Of a stretch of 64,000 bases of DNA, positions 43,607 through 52,606 are shown in pieces. Within the stretch, counting starts at the first letter, position 1. Every line of letters starts with the position of its first letter. The DNA is from an uncultured Campylobacter sp. (GTDB lineage: Bacteria > Campylobacterota > Campylobacteria > Campylobacterales > Campylobacteraceae): the NCBI RefSeq assembly GCF_938030145.1, contig NZ_CALHGM010000009.1:62001-126000 (forward strand), given 5' to 3'. The notes beneath the pieces are model-generated. The model was not told where the DNA came from. It worked only from the letters and a program-made list of their open reading frames with translations, and did no database searches. The translations under genes were made by a program, and so were the position numbers.

Positions 43607-45587
43607 ATGCGTAGTTTGCATTTATCACTCGTGGCAGTTTCGGTTTTAACCGCACAACTATGGGGGGGGGCAAGAGGCCGATTTAGGAGAGATCGTCGTA
43701 AGCGCCACCGCCTTTGAGCAAGATATCAAAGAAGCGCCGGCATCGATCTCGGTAATATCTCAAAAAGAGACCGAAAAGAGAAATCACAAAGACGTAGCCG
43801 ACATCGTAAAGGATATACCAGGCGTATATTCCGCGCCTAGATTTAGCTCAATGAAGGGCAAAAGCGATATCAGAATGCGTGGTATGGATTCAAAATATAC
43901 TAAAATTTTAATCGACGGTCGTCCTGTTTCCAGCGAGAGCGCATTTCCGGGTTTCGGCTCGCAAGGAAGCATCCAAAGCTTCATCCCGCCCGCAAATGCT
44001 ATAGAGCGCGTGGAAGTAATCCGCGGACCGATGAGCTCTCTATACGGTACCGACGCTATGGGCGGCGTGATAAACATCATCACCAAGGGCTTTTCTAATG
44101 AACCTAGCGCCAATATAAACGGCTACTACGACATCGCGCAGCACAAAGACATAGGCAATGGCTACTCTACTGGATTTTATGCAAGCGGCGCGATAGTGCC
44201 AGACGCACTCGGAATTTCGCTTTACGGGCGATATTTTCATAAATTTGAAGACGCCAAAGACTACGGCAATCCAAAAGACGCGGATAAGAATTTCGGCGCG
44301 AAGCTTATGTATAAGCCTACCGAGAACGACGATCTCGCGCTTGATTACAAACACACTAAAAACTTGACCTCAAGAACTCTAGGCAAAACGGCGTATCTAG
44401 GATATAACACTCACGAAGACGACAAAGACGATCAAATTTCGCTCTCGCATAGCGGAAGATACGATAAATTTCTAACCGATACCTATCTATCGCACGAGGT
44501 TACAAAAACCTTTTCCGATCAAGCCGCAAGCGACATCAGGCTAAGATCTACGATATTTAATACTCAAGGCTCGTATCTTTTTGACTCAAATACCTTAACG
44601 CTCGGCGCGCAGTATCGCCACGAAAAACTGGATTCATCACAAAATGAGCCGGGCTTTAACGATGATGCGCATCTAAAAAGATGGGATGTGTCGGTATTTG
44701 GAGAGGATAATTTTTATGTCACAGACGCGCTTGCACTGACCGCGGGCCTAAGATACAACTACGACAAGGACTACGGCGGACACTTTGCGCCGCGCGGCTA
44801 CATCGTTTATCATCTAAATGAAAATTTATCGTTTAAGGGAGGCGTATCGGCGGGCTATACGACGCCTAATATCGACGATAGATCCGAAGGGCTAAAAATT
44901 CCGATAAATCACGGACGCGGTATCAGACTGGGACGAAGTAGCCTCAAGCCCGAAACTAGCGTAAATTACGAGATCGGAACGATGTATGACAATAACGATA
45001 ATCTAAGCCTTTCGGCGACCGTTTTTCACACCGACTTCAAAGACAAGATCGATAGCGTCGTAAGGTGCGGCGGCTGGGGATCGGGAGCGGATTTTAATAA
45101 TCCCGCTACTTGGACATGCGTCTATCAAGGCAAGACCTATTTTGGAATTTATGAAAACGTAAATATCGGCAGAGCCTCCATAGACGGACTTGAGCTTAGC
45201 GGCGAGTGGAAAATTTTATCAAATTTAGCATTTCACGCAAACTATACCTATGCTAAATCAAAACAAAAATCAGGCGAAAACGAGGGCAAAGCGCTGACCG
45301 ACACCCCGCGCTATATGATAAAAACGGGACTTGATTACGACTTTAATAGCGATCTGAGCTTCTGGACGCAGGTAAATTATATAAGCAGGGTAAAAAATGG
45401 CGTATATGTAAACACTAAGGGCTACGCCGTCACCGATGTCGGGACTAACTATAAAATCACGAAAAACGCTAGCGTAAATTTTAGCGTATATAACGTATTT
45501 AACGAAAGAGTAATAGACGATAAACCGACCAGGGCCCTCATAGCTGAGGGTCGTAAATTTCAGCTCGGCTTCAACGTAAATTTTTAA
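43607..45587 (+). CDS. Phase-variable TonB-dependent receptor, switched off here
   Basis: The start is ATG at 43607 (AAAAGGACATAATA upstream), opening a signal peptide MRSLHLSLVAVSVLTAQLW. At 43662-43670 a run of nine G throws the frame, and a TGA follows at 43715-43717 after 36 codons. With eight G (or eleven) the frame would continue as GGQEADLGEIVVSATAFEQ through the plug domain (VISQKET, DIPGV, IRMRGMDSKYTKILIDG, MSSLYGTDAMGGVINI) to a 22-strand-type barrel ending QLGFNVNF, 659 residues. The product would be a CirA/FepA-like outer-membrane receptor for ferric siderophores or a related ligand. The length of the G run in other cells decides expression. No other in-frame start lies upstream of 43851. 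Confidence 0.88.
43662..43670 (+). repeat. Poly-G contingency tract (9 G)
   Basis: Nine consecutive G within the receptor signal-peptide coding region. It is the longest G run I saw in the window and sits where slipped-strand mispairing switches the reading frame. Confidence 0.9.
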
Positions 45588-45619
45588 TTCGAGCAAAATT
45601 TAAAGATGAAATTTGAACG

Positions 45620-46756
45620 ATGAGGAGAGTTTTAAAGAAAAACTTTTGGTTCAACGTCCATTTAATTTTGTCTCTGCTTTGTGCACTACCGCTGCTCGTA
45701 GTCGTCCTATCGGGCTGTTTCATCTCGTATCACGATGAAATTTTTGACGCGATTAACGAGCGGCAGTCTTTCGCCGTCCAAAAAGATGTACCTCGCCTAA
45801 AAATTTCTGAAATTTTAAAAATTTTCGGCGAGAAGCAAAGCAGCTTCACGCCGGAGCTAATCGGCATAAAAGACGGCGGCGCAAGCATCGAAGTCGCGGG
45901 CAAAGACGGCAAAGGACGAGCAAGAGCGTATTTTTTGAGCCCTTATGACGGACAAATCGTCGGCGAGAACTATGAAGAGAGGATAATGAACGTTGTGCTA
46001 AGCCTACATACAAATCTAGGCTTTGAGCTTGCCTTTGGCGAGGGGGCTCGCGAGATCGGCAGGCAAATCGTGGCACTTAGCACGCTAGGGCTCATTTTGC
46101 TTTTGCTAAGCGGGATTTTGATCTATTATCCGTTTTTTAGATGCAAGCTCACAAAAGCGCTGAAGATCAACTTCAAAACTCGCGGCTACGCGCTGCTTTA
46201 TCAGATCCACGGATGCACGGGCATCTATGCGGCTGCAATACTTTTTGCTATAAGCGCGAGCGGGCTATATTTTTCTTATGACTGGTTAGCAAGACTAACG
46301 AATAAAATTTTGGGCGAGGAGCAAATTTACAAAGCTGAAAAATTTGAACCTAGACAAAAGTTGGGGTTTAAGGATGCAGGCAAACTGCAAGAGATCGATG
46401 CTGTGTTTGAAATTTTTACCCGAAAGCATGGCGAAAATTTTAAATTTTTTAACATAATGCTTAATCCGAAAGACGGAGTATATAGCGCGATATACGGGAT
46501 TGCGAGTGACGAGAGCGATGAATTTAATAGGATCGCGATCAATGCTACGAGCGGCGAAATTTTAAGGGATGTTAAATTTGCCGATATGAAAGCGCAAATG
46601 CCGCGTTTTGTGACGATACGCACGGCGGTTTTAGATATTCATTCGGGCGAAATTTTTGGGCAGATCGGCAAGCTTATATTTTGCCTAGCTTCGATTTCAT
46701 TTTTGTTTTTAGCCGCGAGCGGTTTTTGGATGAGCTTAAAAAGGCTTATAAGATAG
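45620..46756 (+). CDS. PepSY-domain membrane protein, partner of the TonB receptor
   Basis: A 378-residue protein of the PepSY-associated transmembrane family: helix at about 9-35 with FNVHLILSLLCALPLLVVVLSGC, a periplasmic PepSY domain (EIFDAINERQ ... GRARAYFLSPYDGQIVG), a helix pair near 150-170, HGCTGIYAAAILFAISASGLYFSYDW, a second PepSY-like region, and a final helix. Such proteins are commonly encoded next to siderophore receptors and are thought to reduce ferric siderophores at the inner membrane. It starts 33 bases after the receptor stop; the ribosome binding site is poor. If transcription depends on the receptor promoter, switching the receptor off may also lower this gene through polarity. 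Confidence 0.85.
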   Translation: MRRVLKKNFWFNVHLILSLLCALPLLVVVLSGCFISYHDEIFDAINERQSFAVQKDVPRLKISEILKIFGEKQSSFTPELIGIKDGGASIEVAGKDGKGRARAYFLSPYDGQIVGENYEERIMNVVLSLHTNLGFELAFGEGAREIGRQIVALSTLGLILLLLSGILIYYPFFRCKLTKALKINFKTRGYALLYQIHGCTGIYAAAILFAISASGLYFSYDWLARLTNKILGEEQIYKAEKFEPRQKLGFKDAGKLQEIDAVFEIFTRKHGENFKFFNIMLNPKDGVYSAIYGIASDESDEFNRIAINATSGEILRDVKFADMKAQMPRFVTIRTAVLDIHSGEIFGQIGKLIFCLASISFLFLAASGFWMSLKRLIR

Positions 46757-47144
46757 ATTACGCAAAACACGCAGTACTCTACATAAAGACTTTGCAAAAG
46801 AGGCTACGCTCATAGCCTATAAACAAGTGCTTTGTACCGCAGAATTTCAAATTTATAGCATTTAAGATTTGGTTATAACGCAGAATTTGACTGCGAGGAA
46901 GCAGAATTTTCCTCAGCAAGGCTACCATCTGCAATTTCAATTGATTTCTTAATTGCTACGAAACTGCACTTTAATTTACCGCGCAGGTTTGCAGCTGTTT
47001 TTTTAAAATTCCGCGATTTAGAAGTTCACAAGGCATCAAAAACTATTTATGATGGTTTAGATCATGCGAACCGCCACATACGCCCGCCAGTCGTGTTTTA
47101 AAATTTTACTGTAGTTTAGTTTGCAATGCAAAGCCCTTGAGCCA
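46757..47144. other. Spacer with a weak hairpin
   Basis: 388 bases. AGGCTA (46801-46806) and TAGCCT (46813-46818) form a small hairpin that may terminate the receptor operon, without a T-run. No gene seen. Confidence 0.5.
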
Positions 47145-47663
47145 CTAAAAGCTCTTTATGATCTCCATTAAATGCTTGACAAGAGCCGTAATTGCGGCAT
47201 TTTCATAGCTATCATCCGTATTTTGTAACGCTATGGTTTTCATATTGCCGAAAAATCCCGGATCGTAATGCTCGATGTCATTTTGCACGTAGCTTCTTAA
47301 AATTTGGCCGTTTCTTACCAGTTTAACCTCATAGATAAACTCTATGCCACCGATTCTATCGCTAGGAAACGGAGTAGCTTCACCCGTAAAGCCCCTGTGG
47401 TGCTTTATTGTAATTTTAAGCTCGTCGGTAGAGTTTTGATCCAGTAGGTTCGCCTCTTTTAGCGCCGCTAAAAGCTGCTCGTTGTACTTTTTCTCGACCG
47501 CTTCCGGCGGTTGATAGACAAATTTTTTCGGATTATGGTTTTGGATGTGGTAGTAGGTAATGCCTTTGAATTTATACGCGCTTGCGATTGGTACTTTCGG
47601 TTGAGACTGCCCGCAACCGACAAAAAATAGCGCCGCAAGAAGCAAAGCAAAAAATTTTTTCAT
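47145..47663 (-). CDS. Lipoprotein of unknown function
   Basis: A 172-residue protein. Lipoprotein signal MKKFFALLLAALFFVGCG (lipobox FVGC, Cys17). The mature part is mixed alpha/beta with GITYYHIQNHNPKKFVYQPPEAVEKKYNEQL, an ELKITIKHHRG strand and a closing helix; it has one Cys only, the lipid attachment site. No family recognised; the DUF4410-like or CsgG-like lipoproteins have a similar size, but I see no diagnostic motif. Own ribosome binding site (AAAGGAGAAAAA). Transcribed alone. Confidence 0.75.
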   Translation of the reverse strand: MKKFFALLLAALFFVGCGQSQPKVPIASAYKFKGITYYHIQNHNPKKFVYQPPEAVEKKYNEQLLAALKEANLLDQNSTDELKITIKHHRGFTGEATPFPSDRIGGIEFIYEVKLVRNGQILRSYVQNDIEHYDPGFFGNMKTIALQNTDDSYENAAITALVKHLMEIIKSF

Positions 47664-47881
47664 TTTTTCTCCTTTAAAATTTTGTGCAATTATATAAAAA
47701 CGGGGTTTAGCACGGGCTAAATTTCAATTCCTTTAAATTTGAAATCCATTGAAATTTCAAAGCCTCTTCAAATTTAAAATTTAATCCGAATTTGATCTGA
47801 AATTTTATAAAATTCCGCTGTTTTAAACGGGCTTTAAAAGCGCGCGCAAGCTGTTCTGAAAGCCCGAAAGGAAGGAAGCTA

Positions 47882-48625
47882 ATGCCTACTTTTAGCACCA
47901 AAGACTACAAAGCCGCCCTTCGCAGCCGCGGCGCACGAACCACGAGCACAGGCGGATTTAGCGTCAAAAACGATAACTCCTTCATCGTGATCTTCGTCAT
48001 TGCGATGATGGCTTTTATATTTTTTTACGGCATGTCGGCAGGGCTCGATTTAGATAAAATTTTTTTAGGAAACGGTCACGGACGCGGTGGAGGCGGGATT
48101 TTAGGACTTTTGATCGCCGGCGTAGCTTGGTATCAAGGGCGCGATGGCGGCGGGCTGTTTAAATTTAACGACTACGCGATTACCTTCGTTTCAAACGAGC
48201 GCAAAAGCGAAATTCTGCTCTTTAACATCGACTACGTTAGGCTCACTCCAGGCTTTTTGCGCACCTGCACCAGCTACACGGCGCTTAGCCACTCCCGCTA
48301 CGTAAAACACGAGCGACTCTTTAAATTCGGGATCGGATCGATCATCGTGCTATGGCTAGTGGGTATCGCCATGAGCGAGCGCGTGGGGATGGCGTTCGCG
48401 ATAATGGTCGTGGGCGTCGTGATCTTTTTCTTCGCCAAGGCACTCTCGTCGTGGCGGCTAAACGGCGACTTTCACGATATCTTGCTGCGCGACACCGTGC
48501 TGATCCGCGGCAAAGATCTGAACGACCGCGTGCTGTGGTTTGCGATCACGCCCGGTCGCAACGACCGCCGCAGGTTGCGCGCCTACCTCAAAGAGCATCT
48601 TGATTTCGACATCGACGGCGGCTAA
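47882..48625 (+). CDS. Hypothetical membrane protein, related in plan to the 1867/2639 pair
   Basis: A 247-residue protein from ATG with AAAGGAAGGAAG upstream. A polar N-terminus, one helix (IVIFVIAMMAFIFFYGMS), a Gly-rich loop, a beta-rich soluble stretch (FKFNDYAITFVSNERKSEILLFNIDYVRLT), a helical hairpin (about 145-190) and a polar C-terminus ending LRAYLKEHLDFDI. Function unknown. The same order of elements and the closing LKxYLxxxxxxxI helix occur in the two paralogues near the start of the window, though direct sequence identity is low. Confidence 0.7.
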   Translation: MPTFSTKDYKAALRSRGARTTSTGGFSVKNDNSFIVIFVIAMMAFIFFYGMSAGLDLDKIFLGNGHGRGGGGILGLLIAGVAWYQGRDGGGLFKFNDYAITFVSNERKSEILLFNIDYVRLTPGFLRTCTSYTALSHSRYVKHERLFKFGIGSIIVLWLVGIAMSERVGMAFAIMVVGVVIFFFAKALSSWRLNGDFHDILLRDTVLIRGKDLNDRVLWFAITPGRNDRRRLRAYLKEHLDFDIDGG

Positions 48626-48875
48626 TTTTGATTTAAATTTAGAGATTTGGCGTAAATTTAGCGGCAGAATTTTGCAACGTAAAATTTTAAGAGGATTTCG
48701 CACGGCGGAATTTTGCGATCTAAATTTTACCGAGCAAAATTCTAAGGCTGAAAATTTTAAGATATAAAATTTACGAAGCAGAATTTCGCGGCGTAAATTT
48801 CAAAGCCATAAATGCACGGCGTGATATTTGCAGCCTTATACGGCGAACTCCACCTCGCTTAGCCGCCCCAAATTA

Positions 48876-49541
48876 TCACGAAAAGAGTGCGTCATTTTTA
48901 AAATTTGCTACGATCTTGCCCGCCGCTTCGCTAAATTTCGTGCCGTTTCTAAGTAAAAGCGCCTTAATAAAAACGGCGTGATTTAACTGAAATGCGCCTA
49001 TATAATCGCGCGCCAAAGAGATGAGATCGCTTGCGTCCATACCGGGCTTGATCGTGCCATCGGAGCTCACGCACTCGCCTGCCGCAAACTCCACAAACAC
49101 CGCTCCGCCGGCGTGCGGACAGCGGTAGTAGATTACGAGCTCCTGCGATAATCCGCATGCGATCGTGCTTAGAGCGTGGCCGTTTATCTCCGCGCTTAGT
49201 GCGAGCTTAGGCGTGCTAAGCTCCTCTAGCCCGTGCCGCAAGCCGAAGTCGCGCACATCTCGCGCAAGGGTAAGTAGCCGCTCACCTAGGCGATTTATAT
49301 TTTCGTATCCCCACAGCCACGTGCGGCTGCTGCTCGCTTCGCCGCTGCCGATATACCAGATAGCGCGCGGCGCATCATCGCCGAAACTGATCTCACCGCG
49401 CTCAAAATCCACAAACCGATGCCTGCCCTTTACGATCAGCTTCGAACCCGCCTCCCGCATCACTACGCCGCAGCCTAAACATGCCGAAAACAGATCAATA
49501 AAACTGCTCCTATCCACGCCCAAGCGGTCTAAAAATTTCAT
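48876..49541 (-). CDS. DUF6882-like protein
   Basis: A 221-residue soluble protein. The IWYIGSGEASSSRTWLWGYENIN segment at about 60-85 fits DUF6882 proteins (WxWGWxN core), with the following helix GERLLTLARDVRDFGLRHGL. C-terminal cysteines occur in RCPHAGGAVF and AGECVSSDG. No catalytic residues can be assigned. AAAGGAGAAAAATG marks the start. Family assignment is from memory of the WLWG pattern and is moderate. Confidence 0.6.
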   Translation of the reverse strand: MKFLDRLGVDRSSFIDLFSACLGCGVVMREAGSKLIVKGRHRFVDFERGEISFGDDAPRAIWYIGSGEASSSRTWLWGYENINRLGERLLTLARDVRDFGLRHGLEELSTPKLALSAEINGHALSTIACGLSQELVIYYRCPHAGGAVFVEFAAGECVSSDGTIKPGMDASDLISLARDYIGAFQLNHAVFIKALLLRNGTKFSEAAGKIVANFKNDALFS

Positions 49542-50147
49542 TTTTCTCCTTTGATATCGCGCCGATAAATTTAGCGCTTTTGTGGGATTTACGCTTCGCC
49601 CTCTTATACGCCGCTTTGCTATAAAACATTCGCGCTATGAAATTTCACGCGACGCGCAGGAAAATTTAATCAAATTTTATAAAGTCGCAGCGGGTAAAAT
49701 TTCATAGCGGGCGCCGCCCGGATAGAATTTTGCAGGAGGCGACGGGCGCGGCGAGTGCAACTGTAGGAGATGACGGGCGCGACCGCAATGATCGGCTGGC
49801 GGACATAAAATTTAAACCGCTCGCGGAATTTTAAATTTGAAAGGCAAAATTTTAGCCTAACGGCATGCGGCAAAATTCTACGACCGAGCAGCGAGCGCTA
49901 GAGCTTAAAGCGGCGCAAAATGGGTGCGCAGCAGCGAATGTATCAGCTTGGGCACGAGCGATAGAGCTCAAAACGCCGTGCAGTCATAAAATTTAAATCA
50001 TCTCTTAAGATCCTTAAATTTAAAGACGAAATTTCATACCAAACGACGAGCCGCTAAATTTAAACACCCGAGCGATCGTCAAAATTTAAAATCAAATTTT
50101 ACGGCCGCGCGGCAAAAGATGAAATTTAGATTGCCCGCATACTAAAT
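49542..50147. other. AT-motif spacer
   Basis: 606 bases between the DUF6882-like gene and the end of lepA. Only short unsupported frames; direct GACGGGCGCG repeats near 49742 and 49772 are the only visible structure. Confidence 0.55.
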
Positions 50148-51944
50148 TTAATCGATCTTCAGCACGCTCAAAAACGCCTCGCTCGGCAGATTTACCTTGC
50201 CGATCGCCTTCATACGCTTCTTGCCCTCTTTTTGCTTTTCGAGCAGCTTGCGCTTGCGCGTGATGTCGCCGCCGTAGCACTTGGCGGTCACGTTTTTACC
50301 CATGGCGCGGACGTTTTCGCGAGCGATGATCTTGTTGCCGATGCTTGCCTGGATCGCGACCTCAAAAAGCTGCCGCGGCACGATCTCCTTCATCGCTTTG
50401 ACGAGGTCGCGCCCCTTGGATTCGGCCTTTGAGGCGGGTACGATGATCGAAAGCGCATCGACCGCTTCGCCGGCGACGCGGATGTCGAGCTTTACGAGAT
50501 CGCCGCGCCTATAATCGATCGGCTCGTAATCAAAGCTCGCATAGCCCTTGGTGCAGGATTTAAGCTTGTCGTAAAAGTCCATTATGATCTCGTTTGTCGG
50601 CACGTCGTATTCGAGCAGGACGCGCTCCGGCGTGATGTAGTCCATCTTGGTTTGGACGCCGCGGCGCAAATTTAAAAGGCTGATGAGATTGCCCAAAAAC
50701 TCGCTCGGGGTGATGATGGTCGCCCTGACGTAGGGCTCCTCGATACGCTCGATGAAATTTGGCGCGGGAAGCTCGCTGGGGCTGTGTATCCGCACGCACG
50801 AGCCGTCCGTGAGATACACGGCGTATGTGACGGTCGGCGCCGTGGCGATGAGATCGAGATCAAACTCGCGCTCGAGCCGCTCCTTCACGACCTCCATATG
50901 CAGTAGCCCCAAAAACCCGACGCGAAAGCCGAATCCTAGCGCGAGCGACGTCTCGGGCTCGTAGCTAAGCGAGCTGTCGTTTAAGCTGAGCTTGTCCAAA
51001 GCGTCGCGCAGATCTTCAAATTTATCGGTCTGCACGGGATAGATGCCCGCAAACACGAAGGGCTTTGCCTTCTCAAATCCGCCCACCGGCGCGGCAGCGC
51101 GTTTTTTAAAAAGCGTGATCGTATCGCCCACCTGCACGTCGGCGACGTTTTTTAGCCCCATTACTACGATGCCCACTTCGCCGCTGCTAAGCTCGCGGGT
51201 TTTAGCGGGCGCAAGCGGGTTGGGATACATAAGATCAAGCACCTCGTGGCGGTTCTCGCTACCCATAATATAGACCTCGTCGCCCTTTTTCAGCACGCCG
51301 TCGTATAGCCTCGCAAGCGCGAGCGCGCCTAGGTAGTTATCAAACCAGCTGTCGTAGATTAGCGCCTTAAGCGGCGCGTCGTCGTCCGTTTTGGGTGCGG
51401 GGATGCGAGTGATTATCGCCTCTAAGAGCTCCTTGATGCCCGCGCCCGTTTTGGCGCTGACCTCGATCGCACTGCTACAATCAAGCCCGATGACGTGCTC
51501 GATCTCCTCTTTTACGCGCTGCGGATCGGCGGCGGGCAGATCGATTTTATTGAGCACGGGGATGATTTCGAGGTTGTGCTGCAGCGCGATATAGACGTTT
51601 GCGATGGTCTGCGCCTGCACGCCCTGGCTCGCGTCCACGACGAGGATCGCCCCCTCGCAGCTAGCCAGCGAGCGCGAGACCTCATAGCTGAAATCCACGT
51701 GGCCAGGGGTGTCGATCAAATTTAAAACGTATTTCTCGCCGCCGAGCTCATACTCGAGCCGCACGGACTGCGCCTTGATCGTGATGCCGCGCTCCTTTTC
51801 GATATCCATCGTATCCATGATCTGGCTGCTCATCTGGCGCGCCTCGACGGCGTTGCACTCGCTAATCAGGCGGTCTGCGAGCGTGGATTTGCCATGGTCG
51901 ATATGCGCGATGATGCTGAAATTTCTGATATTTTTTGTTTTCAA
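50148..51944 (-). CDS. lepA: Elongation factor 4 (LepA)
   Basis: 598 residues, normal length, from a TTG start (MKTKNIRNFSIIAHIDHGKSTLADRLI). It is a ribosome-associated GTPase linked to back-translocation and initiation. G1 is AHIDHGKST, G3 is DTPGHVDF, G4 is NKIDLP, and the LepA-specific C-terminal domain KCYGGDITRKRKLLEKQKEGKKRMK is complete. The plus-strand DNA around the start shows no strong ribosome binding site for the TTG (AGGGAAAG at some distance). Monocistronic. Confidence 0.96.
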   Translation of the reverse strand: MKTKNIRNFSIIAHIDHGKSTLADRLISECNAVEARQMSSQIMDTMDIEKERGITIKAQSVRLEYELGGEKYVLNLIDTPGHVDFSYEVSRSLASCEGAILVVDASQGVQAQTIANVYIALQHNLEIIPVLNKIDLPAADPQRVKEEIEHVIGLDCSSAIEVSAKTGAGIKELLEAIITRIPAPKTDDDAPLKALIYDSWFDNYLGALALARLYDGVLKKGDEVYIMGSENRHEVLDLMYPNPLAPAKTRELSSGEVGIVVMGLKNVADVQVGDTITLFKKRAAAPVGGFEKAKPFVFAGIYPVQTDKFEDLRDALDKLSLNDSSLSYEPETSLALGFGFRVGFLGLLHMEVVKERLEREFDLDLIATAPTVTYAVYLTDGSCVRIHSPSELPAPNFIERIEEPYVRATIITPSEFLGNLISLLNLRRGVQTKMDYITPERVLLEYDVPTNEIIMDFYDKLKSCTKGYASFDYEPIDYRRGDLVKLDIRVAGEAVDALSIIVPASKAESKGRDLVKAMKEIVPRQLFEVAIQASIGNKIIARENVRAMGKNVTAKCYGGDITRKRKLLEKQKEGKKRMKAIGKVNLPSEAFLSVLKID

Positions 51945-52606
51945 GTGGCTTTCCCTGATGAAATTTTAAGCCGCATTGTGCCGAAATTTCATTTAAAAAC
52001 GGGTAAATGGGCGAATGGAGGAATGGAATTTATGAGGCGAAATTTATAAGGCGGCTCTAGGCGGATTGGAATTTTACGAAATAAAATTTTGAAGGATAGA
52101 GGGAATACGGGCGACTTTGAGTGATATGCTTTTAAGCATTATTGGCAATGCGCTTTGTCGCGGTAGGATTTTAGGATGAGGATTGAAAGGCGTAATTTTA
52201 CAAAGCGGAATTCTGCAGCTATGTTTGGGGCAGAAAAATTCTGAGTGATGAAATTTTACGGCAAATTTTACGCGATCGCGAACGCAAAGCTTGCTATGCT
52301 AACAAGCGAGAATTTCGTGCGGTAAAATTTAACTGCAAAATTTTGCTTTGGAATTCTGCTGCTTAAAATTAGTGCGTAAAATTATATATCATTACGACGC
52401 GCAAATCTTAGTAAGTAAAATTTGTCGTCAAGTTTGCAGCGAAATTTCGCAATTTAAAATTCCAAAAAATTTATTTCATGGAATTTTTAGGAAAAAATTT
52501 GCAAAGCAGAATTTTGAAAGATCTATCGCCAAGAAAACCAAAATTCCGCCCATAAAAAAAGGCTAGCCCGAAGGCTAGCCTTTGCATTGCGAACTTAACA
52601 CTAACG
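51945..52606. other. Gene-free spacer ending in a strong terminator
   Basis: 662 bases rich in AAAATTT/GAATTT words. A 72-codon frame at 52348-52566 has no ribosome binding site or homology I recognise. The terminator of the giant secreted-protein gene is at its right end. Confidence 0.55.
52551..52583 (-). terminator. Strong rho-independent terminator of the giant gene
   Basis: AAAGGCTAGCC (52558-52568) and GGCTAGCCTTT (52573-52583) form an 11-base perfect stem with a CGAA-type tetraloop, followed on the minus strand by seven T. It lies 24 bases past the stop codon. Confidence 0.92.

Noticed and set aside
52348..52566. 72-codon frame before the giant gene terminator
   Set aside because: No ribosome binding site, basic and aromatic residues typical of translated AT-rich spacer, and no family.
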